The translations under genes and the position numbers were made by a program. Shown in pieces: positions 30,895-42,323 of a stretch of 64,000 nucleotides of DNA. This stretch comes from Strigamia acuminata (lineage: Eukaryota > Arthropoda > Chilopoda > Geophilomorpha > Linotaeniidae): NCBI GenBank assembly GCA_949358305.1, contig OX442322.1, positions 1,800,001 to 1,864,000 on the forward strand, in the 5' to 3' direction. The notes under the pieces were generated by a model that was given only the letters and a program-made list of their open reading frames with translations, searched no databases and had not been told where the DNA came from. Position 1 is the first letter of the stretch; each line of letters opens with the position of its first letter.

Positions 30895-31545
30895 TGTTGG
30901 GAGTGGCGATGTCGGCGATAAGCGATAAATCAAAGCACGAAAACCGACGAAATAGCACTAAAACGGTGTGAATTTCGGAAGCGTGTCTAACGACAATGGG
31001 CGCCGTCTCAACCCGAGACGAACGTAACACGGACGTTTTGCCGTGAAAAACAAGTGCGCGTGGCCTAATGTCACTTATCTGCGCGAAAACTATAGACTAA
31101 GCACTTAAAAACGTGCTAGGTTAACTGGCAATGAGTTAAAACAATAAAATATAATGTTTAATGGAAATAATGCTTACAAATGATGTTCCTATTCTTTTGA
31201 AATGGTTGGAAAACATCCTCGCACCTGTGTGCGGCCATCTTGGGTGAGAATAACAAAAGATAACACCATCTGGTGTTAGAATTGGGCAATATAAAACTAA
31301 ATATACTACATGGTGCATGAAACCTCATGCATTGAATGAGTAACTAACAAATAATGTGCTTGATGCACTTAATAAATCAATTGGCCTACGAAACAACCTG
31401 AGATACATCGCAAAATAAGAGAAAACATTTGAAACAACTAAAATACATCGAGATACATTAAATCAAACAAAGAACATTGAATATTATCGATATAAAAATA
31501 GGTTTTGTATCCGTACCGAATCATATGGCACAAAATATGCCAACA
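30895..31545 (-). repeat. 5' LTR of element C
   Basis: The TGTTGG start (minus strand) is at 31545 and matches 436 of the left copy. The inner end is placed at TGTTGGGAG (30895) because this is a TG…CA terminus close to the Gag start. That inner boundary is inferred, because the left copy is cut at 31110-equivalent. Confidence 0.75.
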
Positions 31546-32017
31546 GTACCAATACGACAGAAACATTCCAAAAATTTTGAAAAATCAAATTTTTTACCTT
31601 GTATTGCCCAAAGTGATAAAAGGGCAATTTTTCTGTGATCAGTTGTCTCAGCCATCCTCTGCTACCAATTGTTGACCTGGGGACAACTGCCGATTTGTAT
31701 CGGGCGATGAAACGATGCCCGCACTAAAAACGCAATAAAAAACTAGCAATTTTCATAGTTTAAATAGTGTAAACCCTAGCCGTAGTCGGGCCACTGTCTT
31801 CGGCATGCGATATCTGGGATGTGTAAATTGTCAAAAATCACTGACCAAATGTTCTGACTGCACTTATACGTAGGCAGTACTGATAAATAAATGTTTATCA
31901 GCCAAATAAACTTACTGACACAAACTGGTAAAAGTTTAAACAAAACTGTGGAACTTATTTATTGGCTACCATCTTAAATAAACTTAAAACACGAGTGAGA
32001 TCACTTACTCTCCAACA
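31546..32017 (-). mobile_element. Remnant of copia element E: leader, PBS and probable 5' LTR
   Basis: 31652-31667 reads CCATCCTCTGCTACCA, identical to the 3' 16 bases of animal initiator tRNA-Met including CCA. On the minus strand this is a perfect PBS. Two bases beyond it, at 31670, an LTR end (TGTTGACC) begins. The probable other end is CCAACA at 32017 (minus-strand start TGTTGGAGAG), giving a 348-bp LTR. 31546-31651 would be E's leader, into which C inserted. E's coding part should lie left of the window. The LTR right boundary is inferred from its resemblance to the TGTTGG starts of the other copia elements. Confidence 0.6.
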
Positions 32018-34599
32018 CAAAGTGTATAGACTCAAAATATGTGACAGAGGTGTTATATACAGTAAATATAAGCATTAAACCTAAGTCAAAAATAATGCTC
32101 AAACAATAGAATAAGCATAGATCAATCACACACACATCTAGATAATGGTGGTTGAACTTATACGACAAATAAACATGAAATTTGGCAATTGTTATGCAGA
32201 TTAATTAAGTTATTTTCACATGGGGCTCATAAATAAAACAATTACTAATGCAATAAGATGAAATATAAACAGAAGTATCATAATCGCATAAACATAAAAA
32301 TTCAATCATTTAGAACTGAACGCATACGATCATCAGATTTAACAATGGTTAACCTTGCACATCATTAATCCATCACAAAAAATAAATCCTGGTCATGTGC
32401 ACCAAAAAATCATATTCGATGTTGCGGTCCAACAACACAGAACTACAGAAACGGCGGGAAAGCCTCGCTTTCAATTGCCCAAGGTCGTATAGTGGCAGTC
32501 GTACGTGTGTCGTGCTGTGTAAACAGATAATAGATTATTTACCACTGATCATATTTCCCCTTCAGGTTTTCTCCCCAATTGAGTTGGGCGATTAACTAAT
32601 GTCCTTAGTGCACTGGAGGTGTGTGTATGAGACAGACAAGAGGCGTGATTATCATAAAATACACCTTTAATGACTTTCGCAAGAAAACCCCCAAAAGATA
32701 CAATTTTGATAATAATCTTCAGACTCACTTATAGCCTGTTCAATTTACCCTTCATCACACCAAAAAATATCCCCCAAAATCCAAAAGAAGAACCAACCAC
32801 CAATTCAGAAAGAATAATGACTTTAAAAGAATGTAAAATGCTGAATAGTAAATGATTGTTTACAACCTGTCACAAAGGATACTGTCTTATTAATTAAAGT
32901 GGTTCTCTCTCTCTCTCTCCTATCTCTTGCCGTGGGTGGGAACGTTGGCACCTGCTCTCGGGTCGACTCCCTTCTGTGGTTCTGGTCTGGGGGTCGTCTA
33001 GTCCTTGCCGAAGGCTCCCCTCTCTGAGGATGATGAAGTGGCTCCTGGCTGCTACGTAAGGGGCTGTGTCCAGACTTAACTCCCCTCTCTGGTCGATCCC
33101 TTTGTTGGCCGGACAGAATCTGTAGGGTGGTGATTTCACTCGTGTGGGCCTTTTGTAGTTGTCTGTGGGTTTTCCTTCTCAACTGATGATGATCATATTG
33201 TCTCTATTTGCCGAAATTGGCAGCAGCTTGTTCAGAACCTACACTTGGCCTTCCCAGAACACGAGTGCTCTCTAATTGTTCCTCATCTACCTCGTCAGCT
33301 CGGTGCACGCCTTCTCCAACATCAATTTCACCCATCATAACCACTCATAACAGTTCAAAGACACTCATTTTCATGACCCACATCTCGTGATGATTCCCCT
33401 CCAGGTGCACTTGAATTATTGTTCTTAAATCCTCCTTGTGACAGGTTATTTATTGTCTATTCTCTTTCCTTTTTTATTCAGATTAATTAAAAGACTTAAC
33501 ACATTTAAAACATCTCACACTTTTCTGAAATCAAAAGATGCAGTTAATCTGGAAGAAAGAAATGATACCATAACCAAATCCAATCCTCCACCAATCCTTT
33601 TTACTTTCTAATTACCCACTCCCATTTCTCAGACTTAGCCTTGCTGCTTTAAATTCAATCAAGACCATTTCCATTCAAGTCACATCCTCTTCTCTCTCCC
33701 CTCTCTAACATGCCTCAGGGCTGTCTGGCATTCCTCACCCCTAGCTTATTTCCTAACCCTATTTTCCCAGTTACCCCTTTTTACCCAAAAGATATTTATT
33801 TACTTTAAACCCTTAACCATTCTTCCTCTATATAGTCTTTTTGTTAATAACTACTTTAAATTCATTCCCCCTTTTCTTATATAACGATTTCCTAACATCT
33901 ATCCTCAGGTCACCCAGTGACACGTAAACAGTGCTCAAAACTCACTAATTTGAAGAGAAATGCATTGTTGCAGAAGATGAAAAGTGTGATAATCCGTAGC
34001 AGTATGCCCTGGAAAAATGGCTGCTCTACTCAGAACACATTGAAATGTATCCATAATAAAATAAAATTGGGAGTTAAAAAATAACAAATGATATTAGGTA
34101 ATTGAATCAAATACTGTGAAATCATTGGCACTCACACGAGCCACGCGTGCGCAGATTCGTCTGCGGCATGCTCCAAGCCTTAAGACGGCGTAATATCAAA
34201 ACAAAATCCAAGCAATGTTGGCATTCAGCAAAAAAGGCATAAAAAACAAATTGAATTACATGAAAATGAGCACAAAGATCTAGAAAAAAATGAATGCAAT
34301 CATAACAATGGTGAAAGATAAATGAAACAATGAGAAAAGAAGAAAAAACTAAGTTTCAGCCAATCACGAACAAGTATTGTTCAGTTGGAAACAGATTTGA
34401 AATCCGAATCACACAAAAACACTAGATAACCATGAATATTACACTGAAATACAACATAATAAAATAGTACAAGAATAAAAGTAAATATTAAGCACGAAAA
34501 CAAATGATTCAAAGTAAAATCACGAAGAAATCCAATATGGCGCCCGACAGGCTCCAAGTTGGAGGCAAAACACAAACACAAATATCTTCTTGCACCAGC
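32018..34599. other. Unannotated AT-rich region
   Basis: I see no coding frame with recognisable similarity. A short CT microsatellite lies near 32906-32920, and 33440-33960 is pyrimidine-rich. A moderately GC-richer stretch at 32900-33190 has open frames but no recognisable domain. Confidence 0.4.
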
Positions 34600-35929
34600 A
34601 ACTGCCAGGGACACAAATGATACATTGATTAGAAAACAGAATACATTTTTCAGAATATTCGCACACCCTTATTTTTATAAACCCCCCCCCCTGAAAGAAA
34701 ATGAAAATAACGTGTAATGAATTGCAAAATTTGATTGGACTACTATTTTAATTTCTTTTAAATCATGAAGATACTTTTTTGTATTATTGTAGATTTTTTA
34801 TGCTCCTCATTTGTAAAAAAAAAAAAAATTTGTTCTAATTTTTTTTGTATTAATCCTCATTTGCACTTATTTTAACTCTCACCCACATATGATATATCAT
34901 TGCATACCCCATCTCGAGACAAATCGTTTAAAATAACCCCCACTTTTTTTACCCCCAGACAAATTGAAACTCTTCGGAATGATGCCTACTGCCACCGAAA
35001 AACCATACGATTTAGGCCCATTTTACTTTTATTGTTCCTAAATTTTCAAAATAGAATAATATCACAACATAAGGGTAAGGCAATGGTTGGGAGACAGTAT
35101 GCTGTAGTGATTGTGGGTGGTCATCTTGGAAAATAGACGATCACCCGACCCCCATCAACCCAAAGCAATGGAATTTTCAAAACATCAACTTTGACCGGTA
35201 AAAACCTTTTGGAGCAGAAAGTCTAGTCAACATGGGATCCGATGTGTATGTGGAACATAACTTCTCCTGCAACAAGTAAATGTATTTTACAACATAAATT
35301 TTTTTTTGTGGAAACAACCTAAAAACCTAAACAATCCTGAAAACAAAGTTGCTATGATTTATTTGCCACCCCCAATGCTGCATCCAACATTTGATTAAGA
35401 TAGAACTAATTGCTTAAAAAATTTTCCACAAAATATCTTGCTATACAAACAAAGCAACTATGCACTGCCAGGGACAAAACTGATATATAGATTAGAGAAT
35501 AGAAAACAATTTTTAGAATATTGGAGCACCCTAATTTATTTAGGCTTCAACCTAAAAGTAAATAAAAATATCATTTAATGAATTGCAAAATTTGATTGGA
35601 CTAATATTTTAATTTCTTTTATATCATAAAGTTATTTGAATTAACCCTCATTTGCACTTATTGTTAATCTAACCTACATATATGATATATCATTCAACTA
35701 CCCATCTCGAGACGCATTGTTTAAAATTATCCCCACTTTTTTTTACTGTAACCAACACTTCAAATACCCCGAGACGACTTTTTACCATGAAGAACAATGA
35801 AACAACCAGAAGTTATCGAAAACAACGCAAAGCAAATGAAAGCCATCGAAGTGCAGCACAAAAGCGATGGAAACTAGAAGCTGCAGAAGAACAAGAATAG
35901 CGAGGACGGAACGGACAAAGTAAAACTCA

Positions 35930-36030
35930 ATCCTTGTGAGTCTCCAAACCAGAATTTTATCGGGTCGCTCATGTATCTTGCCATTTGTACTCAACCCGAC
36001 ATTGTTTATTTTTCATTTGAGTGTTGTGGT
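35930..36030 (+). pseudogene. Copia RT C-terminal fragment
   Basis: A short plus-strand frame reads FIGSLMYLAICTQPDI, the conserved segment after the RT catalytic core in copia Pol. There are no neighbouring pol motifs. Confidence 0.6.
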
Positions 36031-36161
36031 AAAAGTAACCATTTTTGTAATATTTTTGTAATATTCTATTGACAAAGCAATGAAACTTTCCAAACATCAG
36101 CTTTCACCTTTAGAAACCTTTTGGAGCAGGAATTCTAATCAACATGGGATCCTATGTGTAT

Positions 36162-36734
36162 TGTCATGTGGCCGAGTCGCGCCGTTTACCGGCCGAGTCG
36201 CGCCGTTTACCGGCCGAGTCGCGCCGTTTACCGGCCGAGTCGCGCCGTTTACCGGCCGAGTCGCGCCGTTTACCGGCCGAGTCGCGCCGTTTACCGGCCG
36301 AGTCGAGCCGTTTACCGGCCGAGTCGCGTCGTTTACCGGCCGTCTCTCACATGTGTTGTTTACCTTTGAATTGCTAATAACACTCACTAGATGCCGCCTT
36401 AGACAGTGATGGAAGAGGCAAATCAACTACCATTGGAATGAGGGGTTGTCTTACTATAAAAGACTTTTTAAGACAGATTTTACTCAGTTTTCCTACTAAG
36501 CTCTTGATGTTCAGTCAAGCAGTGAATGGCGTGACAAAGGACATTGAGTTCTCATATCAATTGCGTTATTCATGTTTTGATTTATTTACGTTTAAGTTAT
36601 ATTATTTGGTATTTAGTCTACTTAGTAATAAAGACACATTTAATCTTATCAATCTAGCAATGAGTGCTCTCTAATTATTTAGTAGCCAAGCAATAAAAGC
36701 ACGTGGTCCACATTTGCCTCTGGGCCACGTAGCA
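36162..36734 (+). repeat. Solo LTR (gypsy-like) with a 21-bp minisatellite
   Basis: 573 bp, starting TGTCATGTGG and ending CACGTAGCA, flanked by the 4-bp TSD GTAT (36158-36161, 36735-36738). The neighbouring repeat copy at 35247-35265 (GATGTGTATGTGGAAC) shows the uninterrupted site, confirming the boundaries. The end sequence resembles the LTR at 45675-46172. Strand is assigned from that similarity. Confidence 0.82.
36170..36337. repeat. Minisatellite, eight 21-bp units
   Basis: Eight tandem units of GGCCGAGTCGCGCCGTTTACC; units 7 and 8 carry one change each. Because the unit is a multiple of three and lacks stops, three plus frames and at least one minus frame are open, giving repeats such as AESRRLP. 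Coding is unlikely. Confidence 0.95.
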
Positions 36735-37485
36735 GTATGCAGAACATAACTTCTCCTACAACAAGTAAAGCATGTGTTTTACAATATAATTTTTTTTTAT
36801 CTGGAACTACCTAAAAACTTAAACAATTCTACATACAAAGTTCTTACAAAGTTCTTACGTTCTTACATAAATTTTTTTTTGTGGAAACAACCTAAAAACC
36901 TAAACAATCCTGAAAACAAAGTTGCTATGATTTATTTGCCACCCCCAATGCTGCATCCAACATTTGATTAAGATAGAACTAATTGCTTAAAAAATTTTCC
37001 ACAAAATATCTTGCTATACAAACAAAGCAACTATGCACTGCCAGGGACAAAACTGATATATAGATTAGAGAATAGAAAACAATTTTTAGAATTTTGGAGC
37101 ACCCTAATTTATTTAGGCTTCAACCTAAAAGTAAATAAAAATATCATTTAATGAATTGCAAAATTTGATTGGACTAATATTTTAATTTTTTTTATATCAT
37201 AAAGTTATTTGAATTAACTCTCATTTGCACTTATTGTTAATCTAACATACATATATGATATATCATTCAACTACCCATCCTGAGACGCATTGTTTAAAAT
37301 TATCCCCACTTTTTTTTACTGTAACCAACACTTCAAATACCCCGAGACGACCTTTTACCATGAAGAACAATGAAACAACCAGAAGTTATCGAAAACAACG
37401 CAAAGCAAATGAAAGCCATCGAAGTGCGGCACAAAAGCGATGGAACAGCGAAAAACAACATCCTGATGACTATTAAACAGTCAGA

Positions 37486-37801
37486 GATTTGATTGCTGTA
37501 AAACTGCAAAACTATAAACAATTTATGGAAGAAATTGCGTAGTATTTACTAGTTGAAAAGGCCCGCAAAGAAGTTTACGCTGATCAAAAGACTAGCAATG
37601 CACAAAACCGCTGAAGGAGAAAGTGTTCAGAAACATTTGAAACAATTTGCATTCGGACGTTTGTGGACAGATCAGAACTCATTTGATTAGTAATTCGAAG
37701 TATTTCATAACATTAATCGACGACAAAACACAATAGCATAAAATTTATCCTTTGAAACACAAGAACGAGGTTTTCGAAGCTTTTAAAATCTTTAAAGCAC
37801 T
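37486..37801. other. Spacer with degraded retroelement-like sequence
   Basis: There is no frame I can assign. It leads into the integrase scrap that follows and may be decayed sequence of the same copia element. Confidence 0.3.
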
Positions 37802-38371
37802 TTGCAAAAACAAACCAGATATTTAGAGAAAAGGATTCAATCGGACAATGGAAAAGAATGCGTAAACAAAGAATTCTACAATTATTTAAAGAAAAACGAT
37901 CTAAAACGGCAACTCGTCGTTGAATACACACCCCAGCAGAACGGCGTCGCAGAATACACAAATCAAAAGTTAGTTCAGATGGCAAAATGCATGGTTTTGC
38001 AGGCGAATTCGTCGAATACATTTTTGGCAGAAGCAGTTAACACTGCATGCAACATTCAAAATCGGTGCCCGACAAAGAATTTGAAAAACAATGAAGAATC
38101 AAATGCAAAATCTAATGAGGTACCTAAACAAGATGAGAACGAGATTTTCATAGAATTTGGAACAAATCTAGTCAAAGTCAAAACATCCGAGGACAGAGTC
38201 GAGATCAAAATCGAAATCGAGAACGAGGCTGAAAACGAAAACAAAGACGAGAACACGACGGAACGAGTAGAATTTAAAATTCTTCAACTCGACAATCTCC
38301 GATATCTCCAAAACTGTATCGTAATTGAAATGGAGACCCACCAGCAAACGTTTATATTAGAAAAAACTTAG
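37802..38371 (+). pseudogene. Copia integrase fragment
   Basis: The frame carries the integrase core from IQSDNGKECVN (second catalytic Asp) to TPQQNGVAEYTNQK, where the catalytic Glu is in AEYTN. It continues about 40 residues further and then becomes a charged, low-complexity Glu/Asn/Lys region. The HHCC head, first Asp, RT and RNase H are absent. It belongs to a copia lineage different from A, B, C, F and G. Confidence 0.75.
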
Positions 38372-39207
38372 AAATGATGAACAAAGAAAACAAAAACAAA
38401 ATCGCAGCAGACAGCCACTCCCGACGATCCGAAAACTGCAACCAAATAATTAAATGGAAGAGAGTTTGCAAGAATAGAGAAATCGAAAAACAATCAGATG
38501 CCGACGTATTTTCTGAACGAAATTCATAGAGAACAGATTGATTGAACGCAGACAAACTCGACTCGTTGCAAAGGGAACGCACGAGAGCCATGTATCGACT
38601 ATTTTGAAACTTTTCCACCTCCAGAAAGAAATTTTTATGGAACTTCCTGAGATGTTGGACTAGAGTCTGTCAAATGAAAGCGTTTTCGGATTTAAATGAT
38701 GGTATAAGAAATTAGTATAGAAATTGCAAAATTTCAGATGAAAACCAACAAATGAAGGCCCATGCATTTATTACAAGAAAACTAAGAATGTAATTACATT
38801 GATCGCGATGATGATGAGTAGAGGACAGTTCAATCAACGTAATGAAAACAAAGGCAGTAGACAAAGCTTTAATCCCAATTATACTAACTATAATAATAAT
38901 AACAGTAGTAACAATAATAATAAGAGTAACACCGTTCATGTGAATGTTATCACCATTTCAGTTGTGAGTTTTATAATTTGCCCAGTTACCAACAGGAAAG
39001 GGATGGAAATAACAACAGCTGGAAGTGGAAGAAGAAAAGAGGTGAAAATCCAGATTGAAATCCTAATCCTCCTCAGGAGCAAACGAAAGTCCAAAATCCA
39101 GGAAACTAGTTGAATGGCCACAGAGAAATTGTTGCCACCCAAAGATTAGAAAAAGACAGAAAAAGAATAGTAAGATAGTTATAATTGACGCAAAAGTATC
39201 GGAATCA
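38372..39207 (+). other. Spacer with probable gypsy Gag remnant
   Basis: 38799-39113 holds an Asn/Gln-rich frame (NYTNYNNNN) of the kind found before a gypsy zinc knuckle. In another frame Cys and His residues cluster near 38938-38965. This may be a decayed Gag C-terminus of the gypsy element. Low certainty. Confidence 0.35.
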
Positions 39208-39787
39208 TTGTTGGAAATCCCAGTAATTGTGAGTCATGTGAAAATAAAAGCTGTAATGGATACTGGAGCTAAGCGAAACCTTCTAAGTGAAGAAGTGGCA
39301 ACAGCCCTTCAGTTAAATTATTCACCAAGCCCCAACATTAGGCTACGAGGAATAGGAAAGGAATTGATAATCCCAGTGGGTAAAACCAAAATCAATATCA
39401 CTATTGGCAAACTGAACTATAAAGTAGAAGTGCTGGTAGTATCAGGATTTAATCATCAGCTTTTATTGGGAGATTCATTCATGATGTTAACAAAATGTGT
39501 CGTCGATTATGACCAACAAATAATCTTTGTGGGCCGAAACAATTATAGTGGAGTAGAAGAAGCGGAATTTCCCATGAATAAATCATTTGCGGACCAGAGT
39601 TATGTCGTCATAGTTATGAAGAACATTGCAATACCACCAATGCATGAATGAGTCGGTCCAGAAAGCTATTAAAAATGGGAGTCATCAGGGAATCGGAAAG
39701 CCCATGGAGTACGTCAGTATTGCTTATAAAGAAAAGAGACGGTAAATGGAGATTTTGTGTCGATTGGAGGTGTTTAAACGCGATAAC

Positions 39788-39857
39788 TAAGAAAATGGTG
39801 TATCCACTGCCATGTATTGACGTAAGAAAATGGTGTATCCACTGCCATGTATTGACG
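39788..39857 (+). repeat. 35-bp perfect tandem duplication in gypsy RT
   Basis: Two adjacent identical 35-bp copies (39788-39822, 39823-39857). The extra 35 bp shifts the RT frame. Confidence 0.95.
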
Positions 39858-41707
39858 ATACTTTGGACCAACTGGCAGGAGCCCAATATTTTTCAATGAT
39901 GGACCTGATACAAGGCTATTTTCAAGTAGAAATCGATGAACAGGATCGAGAAAAACAGCGTTTACCACTTCAAGCGGACATTTTGAGTTCAATGTCCTCG
40001 GCCAAGGTCTATGCAACAGCCCAGCTGCGTTTCAGAAGTTGATGAACAAAGTACTTGATAATCTTTTGATTAAAGTCTGTATTGCCTACATTAATGACCT
40101 CATAATCTTTTCAAAGACATTTGATCAACATCTTCAGGATCTCGATGCTGTCTTCAGTAAACTGCGTCAGGCAAACTTAAAGGTCAAGCTAAGTAAATGT
40201 ACATCCAAAATAATATCATAAAATATTTATTCCATGTTGTGGATTCTGATGGAGTGTCAGCCAACCCACGGAACTTGGAGTCAGTTGCTAAGTTTCCGAA
40301 GCCAACAAATTTAAAGCAGTTAAGAGGATTCTTGGGTTTATGTTCGTACTATCGAAAGTTCATTCCAGGATTTGCGAACATATCAAAACCCTTGGCCAAC
40401 TTGACTCGCAAAGATAAAACTTTTGATTGGGGACCAACACAGGAAACAGCTTTTAAGGCCTTACGATTAGCTTTAGTCAATGTACCAGTCTTAACGCGTC
40501 CTAATTTTGCAGAACCATTCATCGTGTCTACAGATGCAAGTGCTTATGGACTAGGTGCAATCCTGAAACAATGCATTGACAAACAAGAACATGTGATTTG
40601 TTATGCCAGTCGATTATTAAATCAGGCGGAACAAAATTACAATGCCACTGAAAGAGTGTTTGGGAATAATATTCGCCATTAACAAGTTCGGACCATATCT
40701 TTACGGAAAAAGATTTACCATCGTAACAGACCCTTCAGCTTTACAATGGTTGAAAAGCGTGAAAAATCCCAATGGTAGATTGGCCAGGTGGAGTTTACAA
40801 CTGGTGGACTACAACTACGATGTGATGCATAAGTCAGGCAAGAAGCACACAGATGCAGATGCTCTTAGCCGAATCCAAGAAGAGAGCAGTGAGGAAGAAA
40901 AAGAAATTTTTTCCTTCCTACTTCTCGAGAAACTCAAATTACCTGTCGAACAGCGTAAGGACGAGAAACTTTTGGAGATCATCACCGCAATGAAGAAGAT
41001 AGAGCAACTTCCAAGGAACCGGAAACGTTCTTGAAAACAGTTCGTTATCCAGGAAAATATTCTGTTCAGAAAGAAAAATTATAATTCTCTGAACATGGAA
41101 GGAAACCTTTTAGTAATACCGCAGCATTTACGTAAGCAAGTGTATATGAAGTGATTCTCAAGGAAGGGAACCCAACAGAAATACTCAGTGATAAATGAAC
41201 CGAATATAGGAACAAAATGATTAAAGAAGTGTCAACATTGTTCAAATCCCTTCATAAAACTACTTCCAGGTACCACCCAAGGACCAACGGATTAACGAAA
41301 CGCTTTAACGCGACATTTGCGAAGAGTTTAACGTGTTATGTAAATAAAGATCATACAGATTGGGACAAATTTTTGCCATTTCTCATTTTTTCCTATAATA
41401 CTGGAGTCCACAAGACTACTGGGTATACTCCTTATTACCTCCTAAAAAGATATGAAGCTGATCTGAGTGTGGACGTGAATTTAAACCTTCCTCAGAAAGA
41501 ATTTACTCTGCATACTTCCAGATTCATTCGAGAAGCAAGGAAAATCGCCAATAAAAAATTAGAACAACAGAGCAAGAAAAACAAGAGAAGATTTGGTTTG
41601 GACAGAATTAAAGTGGAATTCGACCCAGGAGAATTGGTTTACTTGAAAACCCCTAATAGGAAAGTAGGGGCCGCTGTACTGGGCGCGACATTAGTTGGCG
41701 CGACTTC

Positions 41708-41818
41708 GCGCCAATTCATACACACGTTATTCGTTGTAGCGACGTCGCGCCAAATCATACGCCCGTTATTCGTTGGAGCGACATCGCTACAACGAATAAC
41801 GTGTGTATGAATTGGCGC
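41708..41818. repeat. Perfect 35-bp inverted repeat near the MULE end
   Basis: Arms are at 41708-41742 and 41784-41818, with a 41-bp loop. Both arms contain CGCCAATTCATACACACG. Additional copies of the GGCGCGAC motif surround it. Confidence 0.92.
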
Positions 41819-42026
41819 AACACACGTGTTGGTTGGCGCGACGTCGTTACAACAAATAACTTGAGTATGAGTTGGCGCGACACACGTATTGGTTGGCGCG
41901 ACGTGGTTTATTTTTCTAGATTTGTTTAAATAATTTATTTATAAATTTATTTGTTCATTTATTAAATTATTTATTTGTTTTTAATTATTAGTATTGATTG
42001 AATGATTAAACGTTTGATTACATTGA

Positions 42027-42323
42027 TTACATAAAGATGCGCATTGTGCTCTGCACATCCCCCCTGCAGTAAGGACATCTGGCTGGCCTTCTCCTCAGGA
42101 CTCGCTCACTGCATGTAGTACAGAAATAAGCATGTCTGCAAGGTACCATGGCAGTACTCCTGTCCTCACGGAGACAAACAACACATCTGCCTGGTCGCCC
42201 TGCTTCTGGAGCCTCGGCACCCGACTCGCCATTCGACTGAGCATTTGCCAATTCAGCCGCCCCGATCACCACCTCGTTAGCCACCAAATTCGCACGTCGA
42301 GCAAAGATTGTAAAATTTTGCAA
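42027..42323 (-). CDS. RING-finger protein ORF inside the MULE (98 aa)
   Basis: A C3HC4 RING finger fills the C-terminal half: CVVC, then C.H…C..C, then CPYC. This is the layout of RING domains found at the C-terminus of IAP- and Neuralized-type E3 ubiquitin ligases, where the domain recruits an E2 enzyme. All eight zinc ligands are present. The N-terminal half (about 45 residues, Ala/Glu-rich) has no recognisable domain. It lies wholly within the Mutator-like element and on the opposite strand to the surrounding gypsy pol, so it is probably a captured host exon. The frame is intact, though whether it is expressed is unknown. Confidence 0.75.
   Translation of the reverse strand: MQNFTIFARRANLVANEVVIGAAELANAQSNGESGAEAPEAGRPGRCVVCLREDRSTAMVPCRHAYFCTTCSERVLRRRPARCPYCRGDVQSTMRIFM

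Larger units (their letters stand above)
1..31545 (-). mobile_element. Ty1/copia element C, split by two nested insertions
   Basis: LTR retrotransposon on the minus strand. Its 3' LTR runs off the left edge (1-436) and its 5' LTR ends at 31545. The coding region is in three blocks: 28920-30855 (Gag, protease, start of integrase), 18469-19516 (integrase core and linker) and 668-2336 (RT-RNase H). Element D separates blocks one and two, and element A separates blocks two and three. D plus one TSD copy is 9403 bp and A plus one TSD copy is 16137 bp; subtracting these puts the flanking minus-strand frames back in register. The visible LTR parts (436 bp) differ at only about three positions, so C is young despite its damage. 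Its right flank is the leader of another element (E). The left flank and TSD are outside the window. Confidence 0.88.
34600..37485. repeat. About 0.9-kb repeat unit in two clear copies and one diverged copy
   Basis: Copy 2 (about 35166-36078) and copy 3 (about 36079-37485, interrupted by a solo LTR) share long near-identical blocks, such as 35296-35876 with 36866-37444. A diverged copy occupies 34606-35165. Each clear copy ends in a small frame starting MKNNETTRSYRKQRK (35788 and 37360), of unknown nature. The unit contains a scrap of copia RT (35930-36030). Confidence 0.75.

Noticed and set aside
32906-32920. CT microsatellite as a regulatory site
   Set aside because: Simple repeat with no nearby gene to regulate.
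32823-33182. Arg-rich minus-strand frame
   Set aside because: Low-complexity composition next to a CT microsatellite; no domain or conserved neighbour.
36170-36337. CRISPR-like array
   Set aside because: Direct repeats without spacers in eukaryotic DNA; it is a minisatellite.
36080-36426. Open frames with heptad repeats across the minisatellite
   Set aside because: A 21-bp unit without stops opens several frames automatically, and the array sits within a solo LTR.
38056-38371. Acidic frame after the copia integrase scrap as a separate gene
   Set aside because: It is the low-complexity linker that commonly follows copia integrase.
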